The notes below the pieces were generated by a model that had not been told where the DNA came from, searched no databases, and was given only the letters and a program-made list of their open reading frames with translations. Made by a program: the position numbers and the translations under genes. Shown one piece after another: positions 1 to 12,000 of a stretch of DNA of 64,000 nt (its first letter is position 1; each line of letters begins with the position of its first letter). Origin of the DNA: Trichobilharzia szidati (Eukaryota; Platyhelminthes; Trematoda; Strigeidida; Schistosomatidae). The DNA is taken from assembly GCA_944472155.2 (NCBI GenBank), contig OX235277.1:35040804-35104803 (forward strand), read 5' to 3'.

Positions 1-3000
1 GTTAACTTGATTCTCGTTCAAACTTACAATTCAAATGACACATCTTGGTAAATATTCCTTTAGTTGCTTAGAGTATTTGCTATACATATGTGACTGTACA
101 GCTTGAGAATGTTATCACCGAAATAACCACCCTTCGCTGAACGTCTTTTCTTTTATATTTTCTATCAATGACGGCTTCAAACTCCGTAAATTCAAGTCCG
201 TCCACACTATTTATTTCGTTTGGAATTCTGGAGAGCTGCAGAGAATGGCATTGATTCCATCATCGAAATACTCGAAAATATCTCATGAACAAAAGTGAGG
301 TGTGTAAAAATAAAGTATTCTGTTTTGCTATATGAATTGCAGGTTCATTTCACTCAAATAAACTATCACTGTAGTGAGGCTGGTTATGAGTTCGAGGATG
401 ACACAACGACCTCTCAAACGTCCTGTTTATTGTTATTATCTCCTTCGTTTTGTTCGCTGTTAGAGATACTTAGTCACATGCAAGTATGTGTATTCAGTGC
501 AAGGTATATAACCTGACCAAGTGATGACGACATATAATCGGCATCAGTGGGTTCATCAACTGCTTCCATGGACGTTCAACCCTTGTCCCTGCCGTGGCCA
601 TCATAAACAGGTAATTCTTCTAATAGTGACTATCCCATTGACTTTCTTATCCAAACTTCCTGTTTATTCACTTTTTTTTAAAGTTTTTCTTAATTCCTAT
701 TTACACTACCGTATTTTCATATCAGAACTTCCTGTCTATTTAGTTATTTTATTATTTCGACCTATTTAATCTCCGATTGCATGAACAATTATTCGTCCCA
801 TTAGTTATGATCCCTCTACAGTTTTTATCCAAACATTCTACATTTCCAACCCCTAATTGCACAGTATGTCAATCTTCTCAGTAATTATGAAGCTAATTTG
901 TATGAGTTTTATCCGTCCCCCTGTTTATTATGGCATTTTAACTCCTAATTGTAATTCCATGAATCTGAACCTTGACCAGAAATTATTCTGGAACATTCCT
1001 ACCCATTTATTATAAATACACGAATGTACAGTTGTCTAGTTGATGATTTCGTCGAAAAGAAAATTTTCCTCACTGCAACTGTCATTTTATTCCATATGAT
1101 CGGATGAGTAAATGTTTGAAGGAGAACTGCATATACATATACATTTTTGACGGTAAATGTTGTTCGAACTCACCCATATGAATACTGGTAAACGAATCGC
1201 TGATTACTTCAAGGGGTAAGTCTAAATAAAACAAGGAAATTTTGTAGTTAACACTTTAGGTGAATTGAGGAAGTATTTTGAGACTGCAGTCATCACTTCT
1301 GACGCCAAAAGGTTTATGCGTCTATGTATGTATGATGTATATAAACAACAACACGTATCGGATAGCCTAAATATGTAAATAACCCAATTCCAAAGCCATA
1401 ATCAATGAACTTCTGACAACTTTGTATTAACGGTATCATAGTTGTTGACGAAATACATCACCGTCAGATCTCATCAAGATATACAGGTATCCTCATAACA
1501 CTGAAATCTCTCTTATTCAAATCTGTTAATAACAGCGTTGTTGTTTCTCTATCAGCGTTGAATAAACCTCAGTGTAGATTTGCCGTAACTAGGAAATTAC
1601 TTGATTGAAATAATGTTCTGTTATCGAAAGTAGTCATGGGTGATTGAATCCAAGTCGACTTGTAACAACTAATACTTCAGTATTTAACGCCTAGCATTTC
1701 TTCATTTCTCGTGTTTTCGGTGGATGACAGGATTTCGTCAGTGCCATTCGTTGTCGTTGTAATAATGACAGCTGCAGATTTTTGAGTTTTCCAAGCACAT
1801 CAACAGTATTCACACAGACTCCTATTTCAGTCATCTAGATGTCTGATAACGTCATTAATTCAGAAGGCGAACTGTGTGATCTTAACTAATGTAAATATGA
1901 GAGACTCAAAGTGCAAGTGATATACCACAATTGATTGAGTGATGTCAAAATCATGCGGAATCTCTTTTGAACGGAGTGAACATTCGTGAGGGGGGGGGAG
2001 AACGAATATGATTTAAAAATGAATAGTAAATGAAAGGAAGGCGACAAGAATCCAGTTGCAAATAACTCAAGATTTGTCACTTGAAAAATCGAGATTCAGT
2101 GGAAACTTATAGTTGACACGACGAACTAACGTGACTAGCAGAATTAAGTCGTGAAGAGAGTATTGGCTAGCATGTAATCCCGATTCCCAGCTCGAATTGA
2201 TGTCAAGCCATCACAACTGTGCGAAATCACAGTAACATTTCTTGTGAGAAAATCTCAATGTGAGCATTTTATAGGAAAACATGTCGAATCACAGTTTTCA
2301 GAATAATGTAGTGGAATGCGCTGAGATCATTTGTCAGCAGAATTTATGTCATTTGTAGTCGCTGATATACTACTGGAGAAGGACAGAGCTGGCTGGAGTC
2401 AAACAGAAAGTGATTTTTTCCATAATAAGCAAAATAAAATCTGGACTGCCCAGTGGCTTTAGCTGTTTTATTGAGTAGACGTGGGGGAGCTTCCATAGCT
2501 GAAAGGCGAAGGTGAATCATTCGGAATAAAGCATTTGTGGAAGTGATCAAGTATGTTCTGGTTGTCTGTGCTAATAAAAGCAGCCATATGTTAATTGGTA
2601 ATTATATATGAGATAGAAACATAATTGTTCGTCGCTGTATTGCTCTCACATATTCAAACCATGTTGTCTTTCGTAGAATTTCCGCCTGAATTTTAACACA
2701 CACTAGCTAAAACAGCTTATTTCCCCAAAATATTGTTAATTATATTTATTCTCGAGAAGTAAACTGAGTGTACGTCACAAGCTACTTCTTTAGCTTTCAG
2801 TATACCAATATTACCTTTTTCCATTTTAATGTGTGGATAAAGTGCCGGCCTTATATTCTGTTCTAACCGCAGTTCATTGATATTTATTTGATAGAATGTA
2901 GCTCAACCAAAAACAAGATCCTCTGTCCTTTCATGTAACAACCGAAACATCATTGTTCCAGCGTCAACTTAATTGTAAACAAGATAAAATTTTGAATTAC

Positions 3001-6000
3001 TGATAAAGGACGATAAAAACACGTACTCTGGTAGGACACTTATTGGTGTTATGTGCTTAGTCCTTTGTTTACTACAGACTGAATTCTATCAGTCAAGTTT
3101 GAAATGTGGTCAGCATGCTAAGTAGCTCGCCAACAAGCTGCACTCAAACGTGTTGCTGTTAGATGGTTGGAAGCAATCATCAGGAAGCCTTGAACCTGAG
3201 TTTCATTCTTTTCGATACTCGCCAGCTAGGTGTGTATGCAAACTTGAGGGAACTCATGTCGCTTCCGGGATTCGAACTCGGGTCACATAGTGGTGTCATG
3301 GAAGGCGATATAACTGAGATATCTGGGTTTCTGAAATAAATACGGTTATTTTTATTCGATTGCAAACTTGACTATTAGAATTCAGTTTGGAGTAAAAATA
3401 GGAAAGTTGACAAGACACTGGATAGTATGCAAACCAGATATAGAGGAATTAAGTCTTGAAACAGAATAGCTCAGAGGTAATATCTCATTGCGCAAGACTG
3501 TCAGACATGGACTTGAATCACTGAAGAGGCATACCTTCGATGAGCATTGCAGATAAACATCGAATATAAGTGTTTACTAAGAGAAAATCTCGGAGAAAGC
3601 TATGAGGTAGATAGAAATGAACATGCATATAAAACGAATGGATAATGGAGCTAACGACGACAGATTCACAACAAAATAATTGACAGAGGTTAGAACGGAA
3701 ACAAATAGCAACCAGTGAAAATTAAAGCAGATTGAAAACCAAATAAACCCAATGAAATTAAAATTATATATATCATGAAAGATATCAAATGATTAAAAAA
3801 ATTAGCATCGAAAGAAATTGAAACATGTCTAAGAAATTTCAAAATTCTCTAGGAAGAAATTTTTAACAAAGACATTATTATTATAAAATACTCCAAAACA
3901 AAGATAAGCCATAGAAATATATGTAAAACGAGAATACATTTGATGTGACCATGCGGAGTGCAATCGACTTGCAGATTGCATGCTGACTGCATCGCCCAGT
4001 TCACAAATCACAGATGTCACTACTCACCAGTTCAGTCTCACGAGAAGTGACACATTGCAGACAAATCACGCCATCTCTCTCCCGCTCTTTCTCCCTCTCT
4101 CGCTTTTTCCAACTTTATGTGTATCTTTGACTATTTCAGTTATTGGTGATAAATGAAATGAACTCACGTGTCGTGGTTTCTACAGCCGACGCCATCTCCT
4201 TCGCCGTGGTAACTGGATCTTCTGAATAAAGTGGAAATCACAAGTATGGGAATTAGGAATCGACAAATGCATCAATTAATCTTTGTTACATTATCTTTCC
4301 TTTACATTTCATTAATTTTTGTCTCGTCAATTGGTTACATTTTGTTGTCTTCATTTCTTTGTTGCCTTGTTTATTTTGAATTGTTTCAATTTTACATGTG
4401 TTTATGTATCCGATTCGTTATTACATTGTGACTAGACTTGTTAGACCATTGTTTGCTTATTTTTCTTTTGCGCCCTACAGGTATGTTCTATCCATTCTGA
4501 ATTTTCATGTGAAACTTGCTGCCGTCATGGAACCACTGTGACGCAAGGAGTAACTCAAATCTGTTTTGTGCTTTCTCTGTACTTTTAAACGGTATCCAGT
4601 AAAATCACAGCAAGAATCGAACACAATGCCTTCAAACTACGGGGTATGTTCACAGGCGATTGCTTCATTGAGGTGGATTTCAGTGGCAGGACCATCAATT
4701 ATAAATATTGTGCACGCGTATGTCTTCCGTTTGTTTCATCCAGTCAGTTCATCGGTTACATTCTGGACTCACCAATGTTTATTTCTTCTTCTTCTTCCTC
4801 TTCTTCTCCTGGACTTTCATGTTGTTCCTGACTTCCTGCAAAAAGTGTTTCCTGGTTTAATTTATACATGTTACTATTTCTACTTATGCAGACAACATTT
4901 CATTTTCAATCATTTCCACTCTCTCTCTCTCTTTTATCTGATCCCTGACATCGTTGTAGGCTACTGACATGATTAAGTGTGCAGTGTGTCTCTTGCAAAT
5001 ATACTGAGTATTTCATCATTGGGTTTATTGGTGAAGCGGTGGAATGGGGAGACTTTTATTCAGCAATATATAACTTCTGAATGAAAGGTGGTGTATTTTG
5101 AGGTGATATTATGCTGGACTCAGATACGCTTATTTCTTCAGGTCCTTGCTGCTCAAGTTCTCCCAGGGTTTCTGAATACATCTATTTCTCTATCAATAAG
5201 TGCCTATATACATGTATGTAGGATTTATTTCGCTATTTTACTACTCAACTGCATTTTAGCTTCAATAATGTAGAAGGTGACCGCGCCTGGATTACTTTCT
5301 GTCGAGTTTTCTCGCCGGTCATATGCCCGGATATAGAGTGAGGGTTAGGGTGTGGTGCTAGGAACTCCATCCTCAAAACCTGAATAAATTGCTACAGAAA
5401 CGTCAACGCATAAATGTATTGAAAGTACTAAAATTATAAACATTAACCTCATTTTTCAACGGAATCGGCGACGTGAAATGACGCAGGCTGGTGAATGCTT
5501 TCGGGAAGCCATTCAGCAGATGTGCCTCTTTTCGATGAAAGCAAAAATAAGGATGGGGACTTGAAATGTTCGTTTAATTTAAGAAACCTGAAAGGCTGCC
5601 CAGGTAGCCGCAGAAATGAAAAGATATGGAATAGAAGTGTTGGGAATCTGCGAGAGGAGATGGAACGGATGTGGAAGGAGCCAACTACCAACTGGAGAGA
5701 CAATAATCTACTCCGGTCACCCAGAGGACAATCATCAGCACACCGAGGGAGTAGCCATCATGATGTCACCAACAGCAGCCAAAGCTCTCATGCAGTGGGA
5801 ACCAATCTCCTCCAGGATAATGACAGCCAGGTTCAACTCAAAAGGAAGGAAGGTTACAATCATTCAATGCTATGCGCCTAAAAACGTCTCAGAACAAGAG
5901 AAGAAGGAGGCCTTCTACATACAACTACAAGCAATAATGGACAAAGTCCCAAATGGCGATATCAAAATCCTGATGGGTGATATGAATGCGAAACTGAGAG

Positions 6001-9000
6001 GAGACAATACAGGGAGAGAATTCACCATGGGTCGTGAGGCCCTCGGTGAAATGAACGACAATGGTGAACTCTTCTCAGACTTCTGCGCCTTCAATGATTT
6101 GGTGATTGGTGGCAGTGTGTTCAAACACAAGGATATACTCAAGGCGACATGGATTTCACCAGATGGACACACCAAAAATCAGATAGACTTCATTTCAATC
6201 TCAAGGAAGTGGAGACGGAGCCTACTGGACACAAGATCGAGGAGAGGAGCAGACGTGGGTTCAGACCACTATCTAGTACAAGGGACTTTCAAGGTGAAGC
6301 TAAAAGCCTCGAGGATACCTGGGGATAGGCCACAATGCGAGTTCAACACTCAAAAACTGAAGGACACAACCACGAAGGACACTTTCACTGCAGCTGTCTG
6401 AGCAAAGGAAGAAACACTACGTGACATCACTGAGGAATCATCCGTGGAAGACCATTGGAACTCTCTGAAGGTGGTTTTTAACAAAACGTGTTCAACGGTT
6501 TTAGGAAGAAAGAAGAGACAAGACAAGGAATGGCTCTCAACGGACATTTGGAAGCTAATAGAGGAGAGGAGAATGGTGAAAGAGAAAATGATTCAATGCA
6601 ATGACGGACAAGAGAAAGAGACACTGAGCTCAACTTACACAGCACTGGACAAAGAAGTGAAGAAGAGTGCCAGGAAGGACAAAAGATAATTCTACGACAA
6701 CCTGACCACTGAAGCTGAGAAGGCAGCAGGCAAAAGGGACCTGAGGACATTATATCAGATAACCAGGTCTCTATCCAGGAAGAGATCAACACAAGTGAAA
6801 CCTATAAAAGAGAGCCAAGGGAACCCAATTACCAAGGAAGAAAGACAGATTAAACAATGGGCGGATCACTTCAAAGGACTCTTGAACCGACCACCACCTG
6901 TAACCCATCCAGAAATACCAACGACAGCGCGTACACAGCTGAAAGTTGACACCAATCCTTCAACGAAAGCTGAAGTCTTAAATGCAATCAAGCTTCTGAA
7001 AGCTGGAAAAGCAGTTGGACCAGATGGAATAACCCCGGAAGCACCGAAAGCGGACGCAGAGACGACAGCAGATATGCTGACTCCATTATTACAAAACGTC
7101 TGGAAGGAGGGGAAGGTGCCTACTGACTGGAGGAAAGGTTACCTTGTGAAACTACCAAAGAAGGGCGACCTAGTACTCTACAAGAACTGGCGGGGAATCA
7201 TGCTTCTGTCGACGCCAAGTAAAATTCTGAGTCACATCATCCTGGAGAGGATATAGGACGTACTGGATACAGAACTCCGACCAGAACAAGCTGGATTCAG
7301 GAAAGGCAAATCATGTTCTGACCGAATTGCAGCTCTACGCATCACCATCGAACAAAGCATGGAATGGCAACCAAACCTCTACCTCAACCTTATAGACTTT
7401 GAGAAGGCCTTCGACAGCGCTGACCGCGAAGTAATTTGGAAACTACTCGAGTACTACGGCGTACCCCAAATATTCATCAACCTTATTCAACAGCTGTAAG
7501 ACAACGGCACATGTCAAGTGATCCACAACGGAAAACTCAGCGAGGCGTTTGGAGTAAACACTGGAGTCAAACAAGGGTGCTTATTATCACCAAAGATATT
7601 CCTAATTATGGTGGACTGGATTATGAGTTAGACAGTGGGAAATGAGAAGACAGGGATATCCTGGACCGACGTGAAGAACCTAGAAGACCTAGATTTCGCG
7701 CGTGGATGATTTATGTTTGATGTCTCACAAAATCGAAGAATTACAAGCGAAAACCGACAAACTGGTCGAAGAAGCAGTGAAGACAGGACTCCAGGTGAAA
7801 AAAGACAAGATGGAGGTTTTGAAAATAACCGACCAACAACGACAACAGCAGCAGCAACATCCAGAGCCAATCACCATCAACGGGAGGGATTTAAAAGAGG
7901 TTACTTCATTCACTTATCTAAGGAGCATTGTCTCAACAACAGGAGGAACGGACGAGGATGTCAAATGGAGAATCGGGAAGGCGAGAAACACATTCATCAA
8001 CCAGAAACCAATCTGGAAATCTTCGTCACTCAACATCAACAACAAAATTCGGATTTTCAATACAAACTTCAAGTCAGTTCTTCCATACGGATCAGAAACT
8101 TGGCGAGTCACAAAGAACATTTCCAACAGGTTACAGACCTTTATCAACAGCTGTCTTCGTTCTATACTCAAGATCAGATGGCCGGAACGAATCACCAACA
8201 AGAAAATATGGGAACAAACAAAACAAGAACCAATCGCTCAAAAAATATGCAGGAGAAAGTGGAGATGGATTGGACACTCTCTGAGGAGGCCGCTAAGTGA
8301 CATCGTGCGTCAGGCCCTCGAGTGGAACCCGAAAGAGAAGCGGTGAATGAGACGTCCAAGGGTGACATCGAGGAGATCATGTGAAGAGGAGCTGGAACAG
8401 TATGGACTAACACGGATGCAGGTGAAAAGTACAGCACAAGAGAGAAACAAGTGGAGGCGTGCAGTTGAAGCCCTATGTACCACTAGTAGACCTAAGGTAA
8501 CAAAAATAACAATAATAAAATGTCCACAAAATGATTTCCACCATTTTGTATTCTGCATTAAATTTTCGCTTCATTGTACCAGTTCAAAGGACAGTGGGGT
8601 TTGCTTCTTCTGTATCGGCTTCGACGCTAAATCTTCCTGATCCAGAAATATATGTCTCGTATTCTGAACAGTCAATTTATTGTCTGGACTTGTCTCCGGT
8701 CTCAGGAGGACGAGTGTTTTCACAGTGGCAGGAGAAACACTAACGTTCGTGTACAGCGCAACTCATGTAGCCGGTATCTTAATTAGAGTAAATGGAAAAC
8801 AAGATATTTAAGACGCTGAAATACCTCTTTGTGTTTTTACTTGCTTCAGTGTATTTCTTACAGTTTATTTCCGTTATTTTCATTATAACTACCCTTACTT
8901 ATCTCTCACGGAAGAAAATTCATTTAAGCGATCAAAAATAAGTAAAAAGTGAATGTAAAGTAGGTGATCCCGGAGATAAGAGAAAAAACTCACCTCAAAC

Positions 9001-12000
9001 CCACCAATGAATATTATCCCTCATAAAATAAGGAGAGTATACTTGCAAACGATCCGTTAACAAGTGACATGAGTGAAAGTTAAATGTACTCACCTGATGG
9101 CGCTGACTCGACTTTTTCTTCCTCGATGTTTGACGGCGGTGGAGATTCTGGAAAAGAAAGCAGTGTGGGAAGTTCAGTGAGTGATTTACCGGCATATCAA
9201 GGTTGGAACCACGGCAGGTGTCTACGTATATTTGTCTAATGCCTAGTCTCTCTCAGTAAACGCCTCCATTTCTTTCATTCGGCCAACAATCAATCAGTTG
9301 ACATTTGCTTCATCATCACATCGTGTTAGAACTCTACCGAATAGAATAGTGGTATTCTCAAACACCTTGATTCTCTTCCCTCTCATCTGTCATCCTCAAG
9401 CCGAAATAATCGCTTCCACCCACATTCAGAATACATCTCTAGTCCTTGGTCAAGCCTTGCACACAGATGTACGACGAGAACATGTGTGATGGTACTATCG
9501 GAACTGCAATCAATTTGGAGATTGCATACTGACCGCATCGCCCAGTTCACAAATCACAGATCTCACTACCCGCATAACCAATATCAAGAGTGGAGAGTGA
9601 CACATTGCAGACAAATCACGCCATCTCTCTCCCGCTCTTTCTCCCTCTCTCGCTTTTTCCAACTTTATGTGTAATTTTGACTATTTCAGTTATTGGTGAT
9701 AAATGAAATGAACTCACGTGTCGTGGTTTCTACAGCCGACGCCATCTCCTCCGCCGTGGTAACTGGATCTTCTGAATAAAGTGGAAATCACAAGTATGGG
9801 AATTAGGAATCGACAAATGCATCAATTAATCTTTTTTACATTATCTTTCCTTTACATTTCATTAATTTTTGTCTCGTCAATTGGTTACATTTTGTTGTCT
9901 TCATTTCTTTGTTGCCTTGTTTATTTTGAATTGTTTCAATTTTACATGTGTTTATGTATCCGATTCGTTATTACATTGTGACTAGACTTGTTAGACCATT
10001 GTTTGCTTATTTTTCTTTTGCGCCCTACAGGTATGTTCTATCCATTCTGAATTTTCATGTGAAACTTGCTGCCGTCATGGAACCACTGTGACGCAAGGAG
10101 TAACTCAAATCTGTTTTGTGCTTTCTCTGTACTTTTAAACGGTATCCAGTAAAATCACAGCAAGAATCGAACACAATGCCTTCAAACTACGGGGTATGTT
10201 CACAGGCGATTGCTTCATTGAGGTGGATTTCAGTGGCAGGACCATCAATTATAAATATTGTGCACGCGTATGTCTTCCGTTTGTTTCATCCAGTCAGTTC
10301 ATCGGTTACATTCTGGACTCACCAATGTTTATTTCTTCTTCTTCTTCTTCCTCTTCTTCTCCTGGACTTTCATGTTGTTCCTGACTTCCTGCAAAAAGTG
10401 TTTCCTGGTTTAATTTATACATGTTACTATTTCTACTTATGCAGACAACATTTCATTTTCAATCATTTCCACTCTCTCTCTCTCTTTTATCTGATCCCCG
10501 ACATCGTTGTAGGCTACTGACATGATTAAGTGTGCAGTGTGTCTCCTGCAAATATACTGAGTATTTCATCATTGGGTTTATTGGTGAAGCGGTGGAATGG
10601 GGAGACTTTTATTCAGCAATATATAACTTCTGAATGAAAGGTGGTGTATTTTGAGGTGATATTATGCTGGACTCAGATACGCTTATTTCTTCAGGTCCTT
10701 GCTGCTCAAGTTCTCCCAGGGTTTCTGAATACATCTATTTCTCTATCAATAAGTGCCTATATACATGTATGTAGGATTTATTTCGCTATTTTACTACTCA
10801 ACTGCATTTTAGCTTCAATAATGTAGAAGGTGACCGCGCCTGGATTACTTTCTGTCGAGTTTTCTCGCCGGTCATATGCCCGGATATAGAGTGAGGGTTA
10901 GGGTGTGGTGCTAGGAACTCCATCCTCAAAACCTGAATAAATTGCTACAGAAACGTCAACGCATAAATGTATTGAAAGTACTAAAATTATAAACATTAAC
11001 CTCATTTTTCAACGGAATCGGCGACGTGAAATGACGCAGGCTGGTGAATGCTTTCGGGAAGCCATTCAGCAGATGTGCCTCTTTTCGATGAAAGCAAAAA
11101 TAAGGATGGGGACTTGAAATGTTCGTTTAATTTAAGAAACCTGAAAGGCTGCCCAGGTAGCCGCAGAAATGAAAAGATATGGAATAGAAGTGTTGGGAAT
11201 CTGCGAGAGCAGATGGAACGGATGTGGAAGGAGCCAACTACCAACTGGAGAGACAATAATCTACTCCGGTCACCCAGAGGACAATCATCAGCACACCGAG
11301 GGAGTAGCCATCATGATGTCACCAACAGCAGCCAAAGCTCTCATGCAGTGGGAACCAATCTCCTCCAGGATAATGACAGCCAGGTTCAACTCAAAAGGAA
11401 GGAAGGTTACAATCATTCAATGCTATGCGCCTAAAAACGTCTCAGAACAAGAGAAGAAGGAGGCCTTCTACATACAACTACAAGCAATAATGGACAAAGT
11501 CCCAAATGGCGATATCAAAATCCTGATGGGTGATATGAATGCGAAACTGAGAGGAGACAATACAGGGAGAGAATTCACCATGGGTCGTGAGGCCCTCGGT
11601 GAAATGAACGACAATGGTGAACTCTTCTCAGACTTCTGCGCCTTCAATGATTTGGTGATTGGTGGCAGTGTGTTCAAACACAAGGATATACTCAAGGCGA
11701 CATGGATTTCACCAGATGGACACACCAAAAATCAGATAGACTTCATTTCAATCTCAAGGAAGTGGAGACGGAGCCTACTGGACACAAGATCGAGGAGAGG
11801 AGCAGACGTGGGTTCAGACCACTATCTAGTACAAGGGACTTTCAAGGTGAAGCTAAAAGCCTCGAGGATACCTGGGGATAGGCCACAATGCGAGTTCAAC
11901 ACTCAAAAACTGAAGGACACAACCACGAAGGACACTTTCACTGCAGCTGTCTGAGCAAAGGAAGAAACACTACGTGACATCACTGAGGAATCATCCGTGG

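Larger units (their letters stand above)
5271..8520 (+). mobile_element. RTE-clade non-LTR retrotransposon, element 1 (inactive)
   Basis: About 3.25 kb with an endonuclease then a reverse transcriptase on the plus strand, and a short AT-rich 3' end (AACAATAATAAAA). The borders come from comparison with copy 2, where the flanks are joined without the element near 47,835. It lies antisense in an intron of gene 1. It belongs with RTE elements such as those called SR2/SjR2 in schistosomes (a tentative family guess). Confidence 0.85.
3950..9500. repeat. Stalk cassette with RTE, duplicate A1
   Basis: Matches 9,500-15,050 at an offset of 5,550-5,553. Each holds exons S, E and T-DPV, plus the RTE. 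The three-base change in offset is the extra Glu codon. Confidence 0.88.

Noticed and set aside
3180..3345. Functional tRNA gene
   Set aside because: Only a B-box-like run was seen; no acceptor stem or anticodon arm could be paired.
4479..4496. 18 nt micro-exon (WIEHT) between exons E and T in three cassettes
   Set aside because: Symmetric and phase 1 in, but its last base T joined to the AA of exon T makes TAA; the donor GTAGGG is weak and the stretch is absent from unit 2.
4566..4967. Hydrophobic 133-codon plus-strand ORF, repeated three times
   Set aside because: Antisense of the exon E region and its introns; the Leu/Ser runs come from the GAA repeat read backwards.
5449..5703. Minus-strand ORFs of 60-104 codons over the RTE elements
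   Set aside because: Antisense shadows of the endonuclease and RT; their conservation only mirrors the duplicated elements.
8531..8743. Plus-strand open stretch ending SGGRVFSQWQEKH, repeated in the cassettes
   Set aside because: No splice signals, start context or neighbours on that strand; the repetition is explained by cassette duplication.
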